DNA from: Hydrogenophaga sp. Root209
GTDB taxonomy: Bacteria > Pseudomonadota > Gammaproteobacteria > Burkholderiales > Burkholderiaceae_C
Direction of reading: 5' to 3'
Assembly (NCBI RefSeq): GCF_001428625.1
Contig: NZ_LMIE01000022.1
Coordinates: 195,618-259,617 of the forward strand
Length of the DNA: 64,000 nucleotides
The notes under the pieces are model-generated. The model was not told the DNA's origin and ran no database searches. It worked only from the letters and a program-made list of their open reading frames with translations. The position numbers and the translations under genes were made by a program. Of this stretch, positions 10,756-21,409 are shown piece after piece; the first letter of the stretch is position 1, and each line of letters opens with the position of its first letter.

Positions 10756-10782
10756 AAAAAAGCCCGCATGGATCATGCGGGC
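10756..10782 (-). terminator. Terminator between rpmF and plsX
   Basis: On the minus strand a perfect 9-bp stem (GCCCGCATG and CATGCGGGC, three-base loop) is followed by six T residues. It lies 67 bases downstream of rpmF and 42 bases before plsX. It would end most rpmF transcripts and partly uncouple ribosomal-protein expression from the lipid genes. Confidence 0.8.
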
Positions 10783-10848
10783 CTGTGCCTGTCGAGCCCG
10801 CCCGGCCCCGAGCGCATGACGCAGCAGGGCCAACGGCGAACCGTCACG

Positions 10849-11031
10849 TCAGGCTTCGGATTTGTTCTTCAACACCTGGCGGCCACGGTAGAAACCGTTG
10901 GGGCTGATGTGATGACGCAGGTGGATTTCGCCGGTGGTGGGTTCCACAGCAATGCCCGGCACGTTCAGGGCGTTGTGCGAACGGTGCATGCCGCGCTTGG
11001 AGGGGGACTTTTTGTTTTGCTGAACAGCCAT
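10849..11031 (-). CDS. rpmF: 50S ribosomal protein L32
   Basis: A 60-residue basic protein starting [19 protein letters not shown], the classic L32 N-terminus. The usual zinc-binding cysteines are absent, so this is the Cys-less form common in proteobacteria. It lies between yceD and plsX, the conserved order. Confidence 0.97.
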   Translation of the reverse strand: MAVQQNKKSPSKRGMHRSHNALNVPGIAVEPTTGEIHLRHHISPNGFYRGRQVLKNKSEA

Positions 11032-11175
11032 GGTGGGCTCCTGAAATCGGTAGGGTCAAACGGGTGCGCCTGAACCATGCACATCGGTGTGCCTTTGGAT
11101 GCCAGCGCAAAGCCAAGCATTATAGCCCGAAGCCTGGGCCTGCAGCCACCTCCTTGTCGGGGCTGCTCAAAGAGC

Positions 11176-11742
11176 CTACTTCTTGAGCTTGGCCAGCCCG
11201 GCGAACGGGTTCTTGCGCTCGGGCTCACCGTCCTCCAGCCCTGTCATGGGATCGGATGTGCTCATGACCACAGGGACTGGACAGGTTTCGTGCAGCGGCA
11301 CCAGCGGCAATTCCATCAGCAGTTCGTCTTCCAGCACATCGTAGAGCCTGGGACGTGGCTCCAGCGCCAGCAGGTCTTCTTCGCAATCGTCGTCTTCCGC
11401 GGCCGCGGTGGCCTCGTCGGCGACAAAGCGGAACCAGCGGTCCACCGACAGGGACGTTTCAACCGGACCCAGGCAGCGCTGACAAATCAGGGGCACCCGG
11501 GCGCTGGCCTCCAGGTGCAACCAGACGGCCGGGGCACCGCCGGAAGCCCCGGGGCGCATTTCGCCCTGGGCCTGCCAGTTCACGCAGCCCAGCGCTGGTG
11601 CACCGTCTTCCAGGTGAGCTTCGGCTTGGAGGCGCTCGAAACGCGACATGGAATCTTGGGCTTTCAAACTGGCGCCGGCCTGGGCAAATGCGCGCACATC
11701 CAGCCGATCGGGGCTCCAGGCTGTCTTGGGGGTGGGTTTCAT
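11176..11742 (-). CDS. yceD: YceD-family (DUF177) protein, probable 23S rRNA accumulation factor
   Basis: A 188-residue protein of the DUF177 family, recognisable by VPLICQRCLGPVETSL and the acidic stretch EDDDCEEDLLALEPR, and by its place directly upstream of rpmF. E. coli YceD is linked to 23S rRNA accumulation; the molecular role is not settled. The start used gives MKPTPKTAWSPDRLDVRAF. The frame continues 33 codons upstream but would run into the divergent maf gene. Confidence 0.85.
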   Translation of the reverse strand: MKPTPKTAWSPDRLDVRAFAQAGASLKAQDSMSRFERLQAEAHLEDGAPALGCVNWQAQGEMRPGASGGAPAVWLHLEASARVPLICQRCLGPVETSLSVDRWFRFVADEATAAAEDDDCEEDLLALEPRPRLYDVLEDELLMELPLVPLHETCPVPVVMSTSDPMTGLEDGEPERKNPFAGLAKLKK

Positions 11743-11779
11743 ATGGGTCAGTTTAAGAGAATGCAAGGAGAATAGCGGG

Positions 11780-12394
11780 ATGACCTCCGATCGCCCAAGC
11801 GCAACACCTCCGGCCTCGCGCCCTCTCATACTGGGCTCCACGTCCCGCTACCGGCACGAACTGCTGTCGCGCTTGAAATTGCCCTTCGAGGCTGTGGCGC
11901 CGGATGTCGACGAAACCCCGCGTTCGGGCGAAAACCCCGCCGACCTGGCGGTGCGGCTGGCGTTGGCCAAAGCGCGCGAAGTGGCGCAGCGCCATCCGCA
12001 GGCCGTGGTGATCGGCAGCGACCAGGTGGCAGATCTGCGCGGCGAGCCGCTGGGCAAACCTGGCACGCACGAGCGAGCGGTGGCACAACTCAAACGGCTG
12101 CGCGGCGAAACGGTGGTGTTTCAGACCGCGCTGGCCGTGGTTTGTGCGGCCACGGGATTCGAGCAATGCGACATCGCCTCGGTACGCGTGGTGTTCCGCA
12201 AACTCAGCGACGCCGAGATCGAGCGCTACCTGCGGGCTGAGCAACCTTACGACTGCGCCGGCAGCGCCAAGAGTGAAGGCTTGGGCATTGCGCTGCTGGA
12301 GCGCATCGACAACGACGACCCCACAGCACTTGTGGGCCTGCCCTTGATCCGCACCTGTCGCATGATCCGCGCCGCCGGCGTACATGTGCCGTGA
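11780..12394 (+). CDS. maf: Maf-family nucleotide pyrophosphatase
   Basis: A 204-residue Maf protein. The N-terminal signature LILGSTSRYRHELLSRL and VIGSDQVADLRGEPLGKPGT are family motifs; the YceF subgroup hydrolyses modified nucleotides such as m7GTP. The ATG at 11780 has AAGGAG ten bases upstream, so the longer in-frame extension is not needed. It diverges from yceD with only 37 bases between them, and its stop overlaps the next gene by four bases (GTGA), implying coupled translation. Confidence 0.9.
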   Translation: MTSDRPSATPPASRPLILGSTSRYRHELLSRLKLPFEAVAPDVDETPRSGENPADLAVRLALAKAREVAQRHPQAVVIGSDQVADLRGEPLGKPGTHERAVAQLKRLRGETVVFQTALAVVCAATGFEQCDIASVRVVFRKLSDAEIERYLRAEQPYDCAGSAKSEGLGIALLERIDNDDPTALVGLPLIRTCRMIRAAGVHVP

Positions 12395-13188
12395 GCGGCA
12401 GGCAACCCCGAACGGGCGTGCTGTACCTGGTACCCACGCCACTGGATTTCGGCATGGCACTGGACGCCGCGCCGGCAGACACCTGGCTGCCCCGGGAGAC
12501 GATGTTGGTGGCCAGCAGCCTGACCCACTGGATCACGGAGAACGCCAAGAGCACCCGTGCTTTCCTGAAGCGTGTGGAGACGGCAGCGGGTATCGCGGCG
12601 CCGATGCAGGGTCAACACATCACCGAACTGCCCCGTGCTGCGCACAAGAAGGGTGACCACAACCCGCAGGCCGAGAGTGACGCCCAGGCGCGCGATCTGC
12701 TGGCACCAGCCCTGCAAGGCCACGACATCGGCCTGGTGAGTGAAGCCGGCATGCCGGCCATCGCCGACCCGGGCAGTGCGGTGGTGCGCGCTGCGCACGC
12801 GATGGGATTGAGGGTGGTGCCGCTCACGGGCCCAATATCACTGATGCTGGCACTGGCGTCCAGCGGTCTGAACGGGCAGAACTTCGCGTTTGTCGGCTAT
12901 GTGCCGCAAGAGGCCACGGAGCGGGGCAAGCGCCTGCGCGAACTGGAAGCTCTGGCCCTGAAGACTGGACAGACTCAGATACTGATCGAGACGCCCTACC
13001 GCAACACCACGTTGTTGCAAGCGCTCCTGCAGACGCTGCATCCGCACACCCGGCTGGCCGTGTGCTGCGCGATGTCGCTGCCGCAGCAGGTAAGCCGCAG
13101 CGCGTTGGTGAGTGAGTGGAAACGCACCCAGGGCATGGTCAACGGACTGCCACTGGACACGCCAGCGGTGTTTCTTTTCGGTCGCTGA
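12391..13188 (+). CDS. Tetrapyrrole-methylase-fold SAM methyltransferase (RsmI-like)
   Basis: A 265-residue protein starting at a GTG that overlaps the maf stop. GVLYLVPTPLDF, GLVSEAGMPAIADPGS and VPLTGPISLMLALASSGLNGQNFAFVGYV (interrupted) are hallmarks of the RsmI/tetrapyrrole methylase fold. RsmI methylates the 2'-OH of C1402 in 16S rRNA. This copy differs from standard RsmI at the N-terminus and is a shorter group often found next to maf, so the substrate is uncertain. It converges on galU with an 18-base gap. Confidence 0.8.
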   Translation: MSGRQPRTGVLYLVPTPLDFGMALDAAPADTWLPRETMLVASSLTHWITENAKSTRAFLKRVETAAGIAAPMQGQHITELPRAAHKKGDHNPQAESDAQARDLLAPALQGHDIGLVSEAGMPAIADPGSAVVRAAHAMGLRVVPLTGPISLMLALASSGLNGQNFAFVGYVPQEATERGKRLRELEALALKTGQTQILIETPYRNTTLLQALLQTLHPHTRLAVCCAMSLPQQVSRSALVSEWKRTQGMVNGLPLDTPAVFLFGR

Positions 13189-13206
13189 GGCGATCCCCCG
13201 CAGTGT

Positions 13207-14091
13207 TCAGCCCATCACACGTTTGAGGTGGGCGCGCACAGACGCGCCGAGATCGGTATTGGCCAGTGCCAGATCGATCGTCGCCTCCAGAAAACCCTCT
13301 TTGCTGCCGCAGTCGTAACGTGTGCCGTCGTACCGGAACGCCTGCACCTTCTCGATGCCAATCAAGGCGGCAATGCCGTCGGTGAGCTGGATCTCGCCAC
13401 CCGCGCCGCGCGGCTGACGCCGAATGCTCTCGAACACCGCGGGCGTGAGGACGTAGCGGCCAGCCACGGCCAGGGTGGACGGCGCCACGTCGGGCGCGGG
13501 CTTCTCGACCATGGCAAACACCTCGGCCAATGCCGAGCTCACGCCATGCACATCGACCACACCATAGCGCCGGGTATCCGCTCGCGGCACGTCCTGCACG
13601 GCCAGCACGGTGCCGGGGCTGGATTCGTACGCCTGCACCATCTGCTGCAACACGGTCGGGCCACCCTCGCTTTGGCGGGATCCCATCATCAAGTCATCGG
13701 CCAGCAGCACGGCAAACGGTTCATCGCCCACCAGCCGCTCGGCGCACAGCACCGCGTGACCCAGACCGAGCGCGCGGGGTTGGCGCACATACACGCAGTC
13801 CATGTCGTCGGGTTTGATGGAGTGCACCAGTTCGAGCAGAGCCGACTTGCCGGCCGCTTCGAGCTCCATCTCCAGTTCATAGGCGGTGTCGAAGTGATCT
13901 TCAATGGCCCGTTTGTGTCGGCCGGTCACGAAGATCATTTCGCGGATGCCGGCGGCATAAGCTTCCTCCACCGCGTACTGGATCAAGGGCTTGTCCACCA
14001 CCGGCAGCATTTCTTTTGGAATGGCTTTGGTGGCGGGAAGGAATCGGGTGCCCAGGCCACCCACGGGGAAAACGGCTTTGCGAATTTTCAT
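13207..14091 (-). CDS. galU: UTP-glucose-1-phosphate uridylyltransferase
   Basis: A 294-residue nucleotidyltransferase that makes UDP-glucose. [20 protein letters not shown] is the nucleotide-binding signature and [17 protein letters not shown] follows. The chosen start MKIRKAVFP matches the family; ten further in-frame codons upstream are unlikely. UDP-glucose feeds the epimerase encoded at 15683 and surface polysaccharides. Confidence 0.95.
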   Translation of the reverse strand: MKIRKAVFPVGGLGTRFLPATKAIPKEMLPVVDKPLIQYAVEEAYAAGIREMIFVTGRHKRAIEDHFDTAYELEMELEAAGKSALLELVHSIKPDDMDCVYVRQPRALGLGHAVLCAERLVGDEPFAVLLADDLMMGSRQSEGGPTVLQQMVQAYESSPGTVLAVQDVPRADTRRYGVVDVHGVSSALAEVFAMVEKPAPDVAPSTLAVAGRYVLTPAVFESIRRQPRGAGGEIQLTDGIAALIGIEKVQAFRYDGTRYDCGSKEGFLEATIDLALANTDLGASVRAHLKRVMG

Positions 14092-14236
14092 GCTCTCACT
14101 TTGCGTTGTGGTGTCGTGCACGAAGGATAGCCTTCCACGGCCACGGTCAGATGTAAAAATACGTTGAAAGGCTACACTGCCCCCAGCATCGAGGCGGCCT
14201 CATCGTCCTCACCGCCCAACCCAAACACTGCAGCGC

Positions 14237-15673
14237 ATGAGCATCACCCCCGTCATTCTTTGCGGAGGCTCCGGCACCCGCCTGTGGCCACTGAGCCGCC
14301 AGAGTTTCCCCAAACAATTCGTGCCCCTGGTGGGTGACCAGAGCCTGCTGCAACTCACGCTCGCGCGCCTGGCCTGGTGTGGCAATCCACCCGTGTGCGT
14401 GGCCTCGGAAGACCACCGCTTCCTGGTGGCCGATGCGATGGAATCGCAAGGAACGGCGGGCCAGGTGCTGCTGGAGCCCGCCGCGCGCAACACGGCTGCG
14501 GCCATGGCACTGGCCGCGCTGCTCGCCGCCAGCCCTCCCGATGCCGACCCGCTGCTGCTGTTCTGCCCGTCCGATCACCACATTCCGGATGTCGCGGCTT
14601 TTGCACACACGATCCGTCAGGGTGTTCCGGCGGCGCAGGCCGGTGCCATCGTCACCTTTGGTGTGGTGCCCAGTTTCCCGAGCACGGCCTATGGTTACAT
14701 CGAGCAAGGCGATGCCCGAGCCGACGGCAGCCGCCGCGTGGCGCGCTTCATCGAAAAGCCTGCCCCTGCGGCCGCGCAGGCCTTGCTGCTGCAGGGCAAC
14801 GTGCTGTGGAACGCCGGCATCTTCCTGGCTCGCGCCAGCACGCTGCTGACCGCGCTCGGCCAGTACGCCGACGACATCCTTCAATCCTGCCGCCTGGCCA
14901 TGGCCAGTCCGAAGCAGGACACCGTGGGTCAAATCCATTTCGTGCGACCGGACGCCGTGCCGTTCCTGGCCTGCCGCTCGCAGAGCATCGACTACGCCGT
15001 CATGGAGCACCACGCCGATGTGGCCGTGGTGCCTTTCCAAGGCCAGTGGAGCGATGTCGGCAGTTGGAACGCTGTGGCCGACCTCAGCCCGGCCGACGAC
15101 GACGGCAACCGCATCACCGGACAAGGCCACGCCCTGCACGCGAGCAATACCTTCATCCACGCACCCGGCCGCACCGTGGTGGCCCTGGGCACGCGAGACC
15201 TGTTGATCATCGACACGCCCGATGCCTTGCTGGTCGCGCAGCGGGACCACGCGGAACAGGTCAAGGACGTGGTCGCGCATCTCTCGCGGTTGCAGGTGCC
15301 GCAGGCCGCCCTGCACCGCCGCGTGGCGCGCCCCTGGGGCTGGTACGACAGCGTCGACATGGGCGAGCGGTTCCAGGTCAAGCGCATTGGCGTCAAACCC
15401 GGCGCCTCCCTGAGCCTGCAAAAGCACCACCACCGCGCCGAACACTGGATCGTCGTCAAGGGTACGGCCGAGGTCACGCGTGGACAAGAGGTCTATCTGC
15501 TGTCCGAGAACCAGTCCACCTACATCCCCATTGGCGAGGTGCATCGTCTGCACAACCCCGGCAAGCTGCCGCTGGAGATGATCGAGGTGCAGTCCGGCAG
15601 TTACCTGGGTGAAGACGACATCGTTCGCCTGGAAGACAAATACGGCCGCCAGCCCGACGCCGCCAAACCCTGA
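14237..15673 (+). CDS. manC: Mannose-1-phosphate guanylyltransferase / mannose-6-phosphate isomerase
   Basis: A 478-residue bifunctional enzyme. The N-terminal nucleotidyltransferase domain carries ILCGGSGTRLWPLSR (residues 6-20), ending near residue 345. The C-terminal cupin (RPWGWYDSVD, LQKHHHRAEHWIVVKGTAEV) is the type II mannose-6-phosphate isomerase part with its metal-binding histidines. It makes GDP-mannose for exopolysaccharide or O-antigen. It runs with galE nine bases downstream and diverges from galU. Confidence 0.95.
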   Translation: MSITPVILCGGSGTRLWPLSRQSFPKQFVPLVGDQSLLQLTLARLAWCGNPPVCVASEDHRFLVADAMESQGTAGQVLLEPAARNTAAAMALAALLAASPPDADPLLLFCPSDHHIPDVAAFAHTIRQGVPAAQAGAIVTFGVVPSFPSTAYGYIEQGDARADGSRRVARFIEKPAPAAAQALLLQGNVLWNAGIFLARASTLLTALGQYADDILQSCRLAMASPKQDTVGQIHFVRPDAVPFLACRSQSIDYAVMEHHADVAVVPFQGQWSDVGSWNAVADLSPADDDGNRITGQGHALHASNTFIHAPGRTVVALGTRDLLIIDTPDALLVAQRDHAEQVKDVVAHLSRLQVPQAALHRRVARPWGWYDSVDMGERFQVKRIGVKPGASLSLQKHHHRAEHWIVVKGTAEVTRGQEVYLLSENQSTYIPIGEVHRLHNPGKLPLEMIEVQSGSYLGEDDIVRLEDKYGRQPDAAKP

Positions 15674-15682
15674 GAACCCGAC

Positions 15683-16714
15683 ATGAAGATCCTGCTAACC
15701 GGCGGCGCCGGCTACATCGGCAGCCACACTGCGGTGGCCCTGGTCGCGGCCGGGTTCGATCCGGTCATTCTGGACAACTTCGCCAACAGCCATCCGGTGG
15801 TGATGGAGCGCCTGGCCACGATCACCGGCAGGCGGATGGTGCTCGAACACGGCGATGTGCTGGACACGCCTTGGGTGGAAGATGTGTTGCGCCGCCACCA
15901 GCCGGCGGGCGTGGTGCATTTTGCTGGCGACAAGGCAGTGGGCGAGAGCGTGGCGCTGCCACTCAAGTATTTCCACAACAACATTGGTGGCGCGGTGAGC
16001 CTGCTGCGCGCCATGGAAACCGCACACGCCGACGACCCCGGCACGGCGCCAACGCTGGTGTTTTCCAGCAGCGCCACGGTGTACGGCGACCCGGCCACCG
16101 TACCCATCACCGAAGATTTTCCGCGCAGCCACACCAACCCATACGGGCACAGCAAGCTGGTGATCGAGGACATGCTCTCGGCGCTGGGCGCGGCCAACCC
16201 GGCCTGGCGGGTGGGCGTGCTGCGCTACTTCAATCCGGTCGGCGCACACCCCAGCGGACTCATCGGCGAAGACCCCGCGGGCATTCCCAACAACCTCATG
16301 CCCTACGTGGCCCAGGTGGCCGTGGGCCAGCGCGAACACCTCAATGTCTACGGCAACGACTACCCAACGCCCGATGGCACCGGCGTGCGCGACTACATCC
16401 ACGTGCAAGACCTGGCCGCCGGCCATGTGGCCGCCATCAAGGCGTTGCTGGGTCGTGGAGAGAGTTTCACGGTGAACCTGGGCACAGGCCGCGGCCACAG
16501 CGTGCTCGACGTGGTGAAGGCGTTTGAGGCCGCCAGCGGCAACCCCGTACCCTACCGCGTAGCGCCGCGCCGCGCGGGCGATGTGGCGCAGTGCTGGGCC
16601 GACCCCGCGCTGGCGCTGCGGCTGCTCGGCTGGCAGGCCTTGCACACGCTGGACGACATGTGTGCCGATGCCTGGCGCTGGCAGAGCGCCAACCCCAGCG
16701 GCTACAGAAGTTAG
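15683..16714 (+). CDS. galE: UDP-glucose 4-epimerase
   Basis: A 343-residue extended short-chain dehydrogenase that interconverts UDP-glucose and UDP-galactose. GGAGYIGSHTAVALV binds NAD. Ser in VFSSSATVYGDP and Tyr/Lys in NPYGHSKLVIED form the catalytic set. YFNPVGAHPSGLIGEDP is typical of GalE. It follows manC closely, so the two are probably co-transcribed as a nucleotide-sugar unit. Confidence 0.95.
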   Translation: MKILLTGGAGYIGSHTAVALVAAGFDPVILDNFANSHPVVMERLATITGRRMVLEHGDVLDTPWVEDVLRRHQPAGVVHFAGDKAVGESVALPLKYFHNNIGGAVSLLRAMETAHADDPGTAPTLVFSSSATVYGDPATVPITEDFPRSHTNPYGHSKLVIEDMLSALGAANPAWRVGVLRYFNPVGAHPSGLIGEDPAGIPNNLMPYVAQVAVGQREHLNVYGNDYPTPDGTGVRDYIHVQDLAAGHVAAIKALLGRGESFTVNLGTGRGHSVLDVVKAFEAASGNPVPYRVAPRRAGDVAQCWADPALALRLLGWQALHTLDDMCADAWRWQSANPSGYRS

Positions 16715-16732
16715 CCGCGGTGATTTTTCCAG

Positions 16733-16811
16733 GGCACCCGCGGAACCGGCTCTGCCGGGCCGCCAGGTGCGCCCCCTGCAGGGGGTGACGCCGAAGGCGG
16801 CGCGGGGGGTT
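16733..16811. repeat. Dispersed C/G-rich palindromic repeat, copy R1
   Basis: Contains GGAACCGGCTCTGCCGG, a CCCCCTGCAGGGGG palindrome, and GTGACGCCGAAGGCGGCGCG. The same module recurs at 26050, 26170, 27359, 42566 and 60827. It fills the gap between the convergent galE and sppA genes, where it may act as a transcription barrier. Confidence 0.75.
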
Positions 16812-17793
16812 ACCTCAATTGAACGCCTGCGGCGCGGGCTGCGAGGAACATGCCTTCGCCCACGCTCGCACCGAAACGCTTGGCCAGCCGCAGACCCACG
16901 TTTTCGCGGCGCGTGTAGTCCACCAGCTCCTCGGCCTTGACGATCTCGCGCGCCACGTAGTCGAGGTTTCCCAGACCATCGGCCAGGCCCAGCGCGACGG
17001 CTTGCTGGCCGTTCCAGACCAGGCCGCTGAAGGTGTCGGGCGTTTCCTTGAGGCGCTCGCCACGGCCTTTTTTCACCACTTCGATGAACTGCGCATGGAT
17101 TTCACCCAGCAGGTTCTGCATGAACAGGCGCTGCGATTCGTCCTGTGGGCTGAACGGATCGAGCAGCCCCTTGTTGGCACCCGCCGTCATGAGGCGGCGC
17201 TCGATGCCCAGTTTTTCCATCAATCCGGTGAAGCCAAAGCCGTCCATCAGGACACCGATGCTGCCGACCAGACTGGCCTTGTCCACATAGATGTCGTCGG
17301 CCGCCGCCGCGATGTAGTACGCCGCCGATGCGCAGGTTTCTTCAACCACCGCATAGACCTTTTTCTCGTGCAGGCCCTTCAGGCGCGTGATCTCGTCGTT
17401 GATGATGCCGGCCTGCACCGGGCTGCCGCCGGGTGAATTGATCAGCAGCACCACCGCCTGTGCGCCTTCGTCGTCAAAAGCAGAGCGCAACGCAGCGACC
17501 ACGTTCTCCGCGCTGGCTTCAGCGCCCGAGGCGATTTCCCCCTTGATTTCCACCACCGCGGTGTGCGGTGTGCTGGTGGTCGATACCACGCCATCGCTGG
17601 AGTAGATCAGCCAGACGATGGCGCCCAGGATGGCCAGCCACATGAAGCGGGTGAACATCTTCCAGCGGCGTGCCGCCTGTTGCTCGCGGATGGTGGCGAA
17701 CACCAGTTTTTCCAGCGTGGCGCGCTCCCAGGCCCCGCCGTTGTTGCGGTCGTTGCCAGCGGAATTGGCCGAGCCCAGGTTGTCGTCGTTCAT
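16810..17793 (-). CDS. sppA: Signal peptide peptidase SppA (S49 family)
   Basis: A 327-residue short-form SppA. One membrane helix (MFTRFMWLAILGAIVWLIYS, about residues 46-65) anchors a periplasmic protease that degrades cleaved signal peptides. The Ser nucleophile is in EETCASAAYYIAAAAD and the Lys in DKASLVGSIGVLMDGFG. NSPGGSPVQAG is also typical. The ATG at 17793 was chosen over an upstream TTG. It follows the Rieske gene with a 13-base gap. Confidence 0.93.
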   Translation of the reverse strand: MNDDNLGSANSAGNDRNNGGAWERATLEKLVFATIREQQAARRWKMFTRFMWLAILGAIVWLIYSSDGVVSTTSTPHTAVVEIKGEIASGAEASAENVVAALRSAFDDEGAQAVVLLINSPGGSPVQAGIINDEITRLKGLHEKKVYAVVEETCASAAYYIAAAADDIYVDKASLVGSIGVLMDGFGFTGLMEKLGIERRLMTAGANKGLLDPFSPQDESQRLFMQNLLGEIHAQFIEVVKKGRGERLKETPDTFSGLVWNGQQAVALGLADGLGNLDYVAREIVKAEELVDYTRRENVGLRLAKRFGASVGEGMFLAARAAGVQLR

Positions 17794-17806
17794 GGTGCGT
17801 GTGTTC

Positions 17807-18187
17807 TCAGAATTCAACGGGTTTGAGGTGGTATTGTGACCGCCAGTGGATCACCCCATCGAGCTCCAGCAGTTCGATCTTGAACAGCCCGCCGCGGCAA
17901 GGTCCGCCCCGGCATTCCCCTGTTGAAGGCTCATATACCGCTCCGTGCGTGGCGCACATAAGCCAACGACCCGTGTCGTCGAAAAAGCGGTCGGGCTGCC
18001 AGTCGAGTTCCATCGCCACGTGCGCGCAGCGGTTCAGATAGGCGTGCGGCTGGCCCTGGTAACGCACCGCAAAAGCTCGACAGGTCTGGCCCGCGTAGTT
18101 CACATCGAACGAGACCGCCCTCCCCCCGTCGACCAGATCACGGCTGTTGCACAGCGGGTGGACCGGGTCGTCGGGCAGTGGCGTCAT
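17807..18187 (-). CDS. Rieske [2Fe-2S] ferredoxin-like protein
   Basis: A 126-residue single-domain Rieske protein. The cluster ligands are CAH (in LNRCAHVAMELDW) and CATH (in LMCATHGAVYEP), two Cys and two His. Such proteins act as soluble electron carriers; its partner is not evident. It lies between the HAD phosphatase (7-base gap) and sppA, a common order in Burkholderiales. A long in-frame upstream extension overlaps the phosphatase gene and was rejected. Confidence 0.85.
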   Translation of the reverse strand: MTPLPDDPVHPLCNSRDLVDGGRAVSFDVNYAGQTCRAFAVRYQGQPHAYLNRCAHVAMELDWQPDRFFDDTGRWLMCATHGAVYEPSTGECRGGPCRGGLFKIELLELDGVIHWRSQYHLKPVEF

Positions 18188-18194
18188 GGTGGCC

Positions 18195-18854
18195 TCAGGC
18201 GTGCTCGGTGAGCCAGTCGTGCAGTTCGCGCACCGAATGCGCCACATGCAAGGGCTTGAGTTCGTGGAAGGCGTCGGGCACGTGCGCGCCATAGCTCACA
18301 CCCACGCTCGCACAGCCCGCGTTCAGCGCCATCTGCAGGTCGTGCGTGGTGTCACCGATCATGAGCGTGCGCTCAGGCGTCACACTGAACTCGTGCATCA
18401 GCTCGTTGAGCATCAACGGGTGGGGCTTGCCGGCGGTTTCGTCGGCCGTGCGCGAACCGTCGAACACGCCAGCGAGTTCCACCGTGCGCAACACCTCGTC
18501 GAGACCGCGGCGGCTCTTGCCCGTGGCCACCGTCAGCCAATGCTGGCGGTGCTTGAGCTCGGCGAGCAGCGGCAGCACGCCCTCGAACAGGCTGAGATCA
18601 TGCTGTCGCGCCATGTAGTGATGGCGGTAGCGCTCGCCGAGCTGCGGGTATTTCTCGGCGGGCACGTCGGGCGCGGCGTGGGCCAGTGCCTGCATCAAGC
18701 CCATGCCGATCACGTAACTGGCGGCCTGGGTGGTGGGCGGTGTGCCTCCCACGTCGGTCACGGCCAGCTGGATGCAGCGGGCGATGAGCGCGGTGGAATC
18801 GAACAGGGTGCCGTCCCAGTCGAAGGCGATGAGGTCGAATTGGCGAGCACGCAT
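18195..18854 (-). CDS. HAD-family phosphatase (Gph-like)
   Basis: A 219-residue haloacid dehalogenase-type hydrolase. Motif I is FDWDGTLFDS at residues 9-18; the later motifs include VATGKSRRGLDEVL and the acidic MIGDTTHDLQMALNAG. It resembles phosphoglycolate phosphatases and the PpaX/YbiV-type phosphatases, and the substrate cannot be assigned. It lies four bases after fghA and just upstream of the Rieske gene. Confidence 0.88.
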   Translation of the reverse strand: MRARQFDLIAFDWDGTLFDSTALIARCIQLAVTDVGGTPPTTQAASYVIGMGLMQALAHAAPDVPAEKYPQLGERYRHHYMARQHDLSLFEGVLPLLAELKHRQHWLTVATGKSRRGLDEVLRTVELAGVFDGSRTADETAGKPHPLMLNELMHEFSVTPERTLMIGDTTHDLQMALNAGCASVGVSYGAHVPDAFHELKPLHVAHSVRELHDWLTEHA

Positions 18855-18858
18855 GGTG

Positions 18859-19703
18859 TCAGTGACCCGCCAGAGCCTGCGCGTGGTGGCGCAGATGATC
18901 TTCGACAAAGCTGGCAATGAAGTAGTAGCCGTGGTCATAGCCCGGGTGGCTGCGCAACACGAGCGGCTGGTCAGCGTCCACGCACGCGGCCTGCAGCAGG
19001 TGCGGATGCAGCTGCACGGCGAGGAAGGTGTCGCCCAGGCCCTGGTCGATCAGCAGGGGCGGCGCCTTGTGGCCGGCCTTCACCAGTTCGGTGGCGTCGT
19101 GCGCGGCCCAGGCCGAACGGTCGGTACCCAGGTAACCGGTGAACGCCTTGTCACCCCAGGGGCACTGGCCGGGCGCGGCGATCGGTGCGAAGGCTGAGAC
19201 ACTCTGGTACAGCCCCGGGTGTCGCAAAGCCAGCGTGAGCGCGCCGTGGCCGCCCATGGAGTGGCCGAAGATGCCAACACGATCGGGTTTCGCCGCGAAG
19301 TTCGCCAGTACCAGAGCACGCAGCTCCTGCGTGATCCAGCTCTCCATGCGGAAGTGCTTCGCCCAGGGCGCCTCGGTCGCGTCCAGGTAGAAGCCGGCGC
19401 CGTGGCCGAAATCCCAGGCGGCGCTGGCACCGTCGATGCCGGTGTCGCGCGGACTGGTGTCGGGCGTGACGATCATCAAGCCGAGCTCGGCCGCCATGCG
19501 CTGCGCGCCGGCCTTGATGGCAAACGTTTCCTCGGTGCAGGTCAGGCCCGCCAGGAAGAACAACACCGGCACCGGGCCATGAACGGCCTGTGGCGGCACG
19601 AAAACGCCGAACTTCATCGGCAGGCCGATCTCGGTGGATGCATGCCGGTAAAAGCCCTGCACGCCACCAAAGCAGCGGTGCTCGCTGAGCGTCTCCAGGC
19701 TCA

Positions 19704-19704
<1 letters not shown>
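18859..19704 (-). CDS. fghA: S-formylglutathione hydrolase
   Basis: A 281-residue esterase-D-type hydrolase that splits S-formylglutathione to formate and glutathione, the second step of glutathione-dependent formaldehyde removal. GHSMGGHGALTLAL holds the nucleophilic Ser; His is in GYDHGYYFIASF. Its ATG shares one base with the stop of adhC (TGATG), a tight translational coupling with the first enzyme of the pathway. Confidence 0.95.
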
Positions 19705-20810
<1,106 letters not shown>

Positions 20811-20856
20811 GGTGTCTTCGATGGGTTGATGAGGTCTCTGTCGAGAGTACCGCAGA

Positions 20857-21303
20857 TCAGTTGGCGCTGCCCTGGGGACCGATGGATTCCACCACGCCGG
20901 CATACCTTGCCAGAGCATCGAACAGTGCGGCAGCCGCGTCATCGCCAATTTCGTCCATCAGCTCCCGTTCCGCCTTCTTCAATGCTTTGGAGAACGCGGC
21001 CAGCCACAAACGGCCCGCCTCGGTGAAATTCACGATACGCACCCGCTTGTCCGAGGGATCGGCCATGCGAACCACCAGGCCCAGGCTTTCACATTGGTCG
21101 ATCAGCTCCGTCATCGCTGCATTCGTCATGTTCGCGCGCTGTGCCAGCACCGTGATGCGGGTGCCTTTGAGGTCGAGGTGTCGAGTGAGGTTGATGTGGG
21201 GAAGCCGTGTCTGGCCGTGGCCAGCCTGAACCATCAAGTCCAGTACCCGTGCCTCGAAGCGCGTGAGCGCATTGCCCAGCACACGTCCTGCGTTGTGCAT
21301 GCG
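20857..21303 (-). CDS. MarR-family transcriptional regulator
   Basis: Using the ATG at 21303 the protein is 148 residues, a normal MarR size. The winged-helix core is visible ([31 protein letters not shown] in two parts, then the wing [15 protein letters not shown]). The open frame could start at 21393 or 21441, but both would place the promoter palindrome at 21366 inside the gene. It is divergent from a flavin monooxygenase, which it probably controls in response to an aromatic compound. Confidence 0.82.
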   Translation of the reverse strand, partial: RMHNAGRVLGNALTRFEARVLDLMVQAGHGQTRLPHINLTRHLDLKGTRITVLAQRANMTNAAMTELIDQCESLGLVVRMADPSDKRVRIVNFTEAGRLWLAAFSKALKKAERELMDEIGDDAAAALFDALARYAGVVESIGPQGSAN

Positions 21304-21334
21304 CCAGGCGTCGGACGCACGGCGCGCCCTGGAC

Positions 21335-21380
21335 GGCGATCTGTTTTTCGGTACACTCAAAGTATTTAGGCAACCTAAGT
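21335..21380 (+). promoter_or_regulatory. Putative promoter and MarR operator of the monooxygenase gene
   Basis: A -10-like TACACT (21353-21358) has a weak TGGACG -35 about 16 bases upstream. An inverted repeat TTAGG-CAA-CCTAA (21366-21378) lies just downstream, where repressor binding would block transcription. It sits between the divergent MarR and monooxygenase genes. The assignment is by position and symmetry only. Confidence 0.45.
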
Positions 21381-21409
21381 AAATAACCGACATGGCTGGA
21401 GAATTATCG

